In this document: one piece after another, positions 6,257-7,422 of the stretch
How positions within the stretch are numbered: the first letter of the stretch is position 1
How the letters are laid out: each line of letters begins with the position of its first letter
Source: an uncultured Bacilli bacterium
GTDB lineage: Bacteria > Bacillota_I > Bacilli_A > RF39 > UBA660
DNA: 7,422 nucleotides
Reading direction: 5' to 3'
NCBI GenBank assembly: GCA_947853365.1
Contig: CANTWQ010000068.1
Span: forward strand, 1 to 7,422
Translations under genes and position numbers: made by a program
Notes under the pieces: generated by a model
The model's input: the letters and a program-made list of their open reading frames with translations, nothing else
Told to the model about the DNA's origin: nothing
The model's database searches: none

Positions 6257-7422
6257 AAACAATAGACAATGGCACGCTTTCGTTACGAGAGATTCATCAA
6301 CAGGTCACTTTATATGGATGGGTTTTAAAAAAGCGAAATTTAGGAGGCCTCATTTTTATCGATTTACGTGATCGCTCGGGCGTTGTGCAATTGGTCGTTC
6401 GTCCGGAAGCAGCATGTTATTCTTTCGCGGAAAGTGTGAAAAGTGAATACGTTTTGGAAGTTACCGGTGAAGTTGTCGAACGGGAAAATAAAAATCCCCA
6501 TTTGCCCACGGGTGAAATCGAGGTAGAAGTATCCCAACTGATGATTTTAAATACCGCTTCGGATTTGCCGTTTGAAATCAAGGATGATACGACGGCGTTA
6601 GAAGATACGAGATTGAAATATCGTTATCTAGATATTAGAAGAGATGCGATTAAGCAGAAGCTGATGGCACGTTCGAAAATCATGCAAACGATTCGTAATT
6701 ATTTGGTAGATCATGATTTTATTGAAGTGGAAACACCAGTTTTAGGTAGAAGTACACCAGAAGGAGCTAGGGATTATTTGGTTCCATCACGGGTGAGTAA
6801 AGGTTGCTTTTATGCGTTACCACAATCTCCTCAACTTTATAAGCAATTGCTTATGATTGGGGGAATGGAAAGATATTTTCAAATTGCTAAATGCTTTCGA
6901 GATGAAGATTTACGAAGTGATCGTCAACCGGAATTTACCCAAGTCGATTTAGAGATGAGTTTTGTCGATTGCGATGATGTGATGCATATGACAGAAGGAA
7001 TGATTGCATCTCTTTGGAAAGAGATCAAACAAGTCGAGTTACCACGGCCATTTTTGCGAATGACGTGGACTGATGCGATGAATCTTTATGGAAGTGATAA
7101 ACCTGACTTACGTTTTGATATGCCTATTCGGGATTTGGGAAATATTTTTCAAAACAGTTCTTTCTCTGTTTTTCGGCAAATTTTGGAAGAGAATGGCATC
7201 ATCAATGGTTTGATTGCTCCTGATTGTGCGAGTAAATATTCTAGAAAAGAAATTGATCGTCTTACTGAGGTTGTAAAAACTTATGGAGCAAGCAATTTGG
7301 CTTGGTTAAAATATCAGGAAGGAACCTTCACTGGTAGTATTAGTAAATTCTTATCAGATGAGGAAATCACGTCTCTTAAAAACCTACCGATGGAAGATGG
7401 TGATATGCTCTTTATCATTGCT
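6253..7422 (+). CDS. aspS: Aspartyl-tRNA synthetase (partial, runs off right edge)
   Basis: AspRS charges tRNA-Asp with aspartate. The first 390 codons are present, out of roughly 590 usual for the bacterial type, and the frame is open to the window edge. The N-terminal OB-fold that binds the anticodon covers about 15-100. Class II motif 1 lies near 150-165 (FIEVETPVL), followed by STPEGARDYLVPSR (167-180), QSPQLYKQLLM (191-201) and motif 2 with FRDEDLRSDRQPEFTQVDLEMSF (two parts, 215-226 and 227-237). The insertion (GAD) domain is entered from about 280. Motif 3 lies outside the window. Leu30 occupies the position that is His in non-discriminating enzymes such as that of Pseudomonas, suggesting an enzyme specific for tRNA-Asp; this is inference. 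The ATG overlaps the hisS stop (ATGA), so translation is probably coupled. Confidence 0.97.
   Translation, partial: MKTIDNGTLSLREIHQQVTLYGWVLKKRNLGGLIFIDLRDRSGVVQLVVRPEAACYSFAESVKSEYVLEVTGEVVERENKNPHLPTGEIEVEVSQLMILNTASDLPFEIKDDTTALEDTRLKYRYLDIRRDAIKQKLMARSKIMQTIRNYLVDHDFIEVETPVLGRSTPEGARDYLVPSRVSKGCFYALPQSPQLYKQLLMIGGMERYFQIAKCFRDEDLRSDRQPEFTQVDLEMSFVDCDDVMHMTEGMIASLWKEIKQVELPRPFLRMTWTDAMNLYGSDKPDLRFDMPIRDLGNIFQNSSFSVFRQILEENGIINGLIAPDCASKYSRKEIDRLTEVVKTYGASNLAWLKYQEGTFTGSISKFLSDEEITSLKNLPMEDGDMLFIIA

Overview
The window reads as a chromosomal housekeeping segment of a low-GC Gram-positive bacterium (Bacillota). The evidence is AT-rich codon choice, strong AAGG/AGGAGG-type ribosome binding sites, a bifunctional Rel, a ComN-family protein, a T-box leader and the gene pairs rel-dtd and hisS-aspS. 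TGA serves as an ordinary stop (dtd, hisS), so this is not the Mycoplasma code. The relatedness looks closest to Erysipelotrichia/Bacilli-like lineages, but that is an inference from gene order and protein character, not from a search.

All genes are on the + strand. Positions 1-106 hold nothing I can identify apart from a perfect 7-bp inverted repeat. A T-tailed hairpin at 107-132 ends upstream transcription. A promoter with a consensus -10 then starts a tightly packed unit: a comN-like gene (173-439), rel (454-2610), dtd (2610-3044, overlapping rel by one base) and an AI-2E-family membrane protein (3050-4108, seven bases... from the dtd stop with its ribosome binding site spanning that stop). 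A near-consensus extended -10 promoter (4120-4148) opens a second unit, a 168-residue protein of unknown function (4173-4679). The -10 of a third promoter contains the stop codon of that gene and drives a T-box leader (about 4690-4912), followed by hisS (4913-6256) and aspS (6253 to beyond the right edge), which overlap by four bases.

Functionally the segment joins amino-acid-starvation sensing with translation fidelity. Rel makes and degrades (p)ppGpp in response to uncharged tRNA, Dtd removes D-amino acids from tRNA, and HisRS and AspRS charge tRNA under control of a leader that itself reads uncharged tRNA.

The most interesting object is the T-box. Its specifier loop reads GACAC, which overlaps an Asp codon (GAC) and a His codon (CAC), matching the two genes downstream. 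The Asp codon is in the canonical place, and the variable base of the T-box (TGGC) matches the tRNA-Asp discriminator base rather than that of tRNA-His. I also see no conventional terminator: the 3' strand of the antiterminator can instead pair with the hisS ribosome binding site, which suggests control of translation. Nothing in the window suggests mobile DNA, CRISPR or phage.
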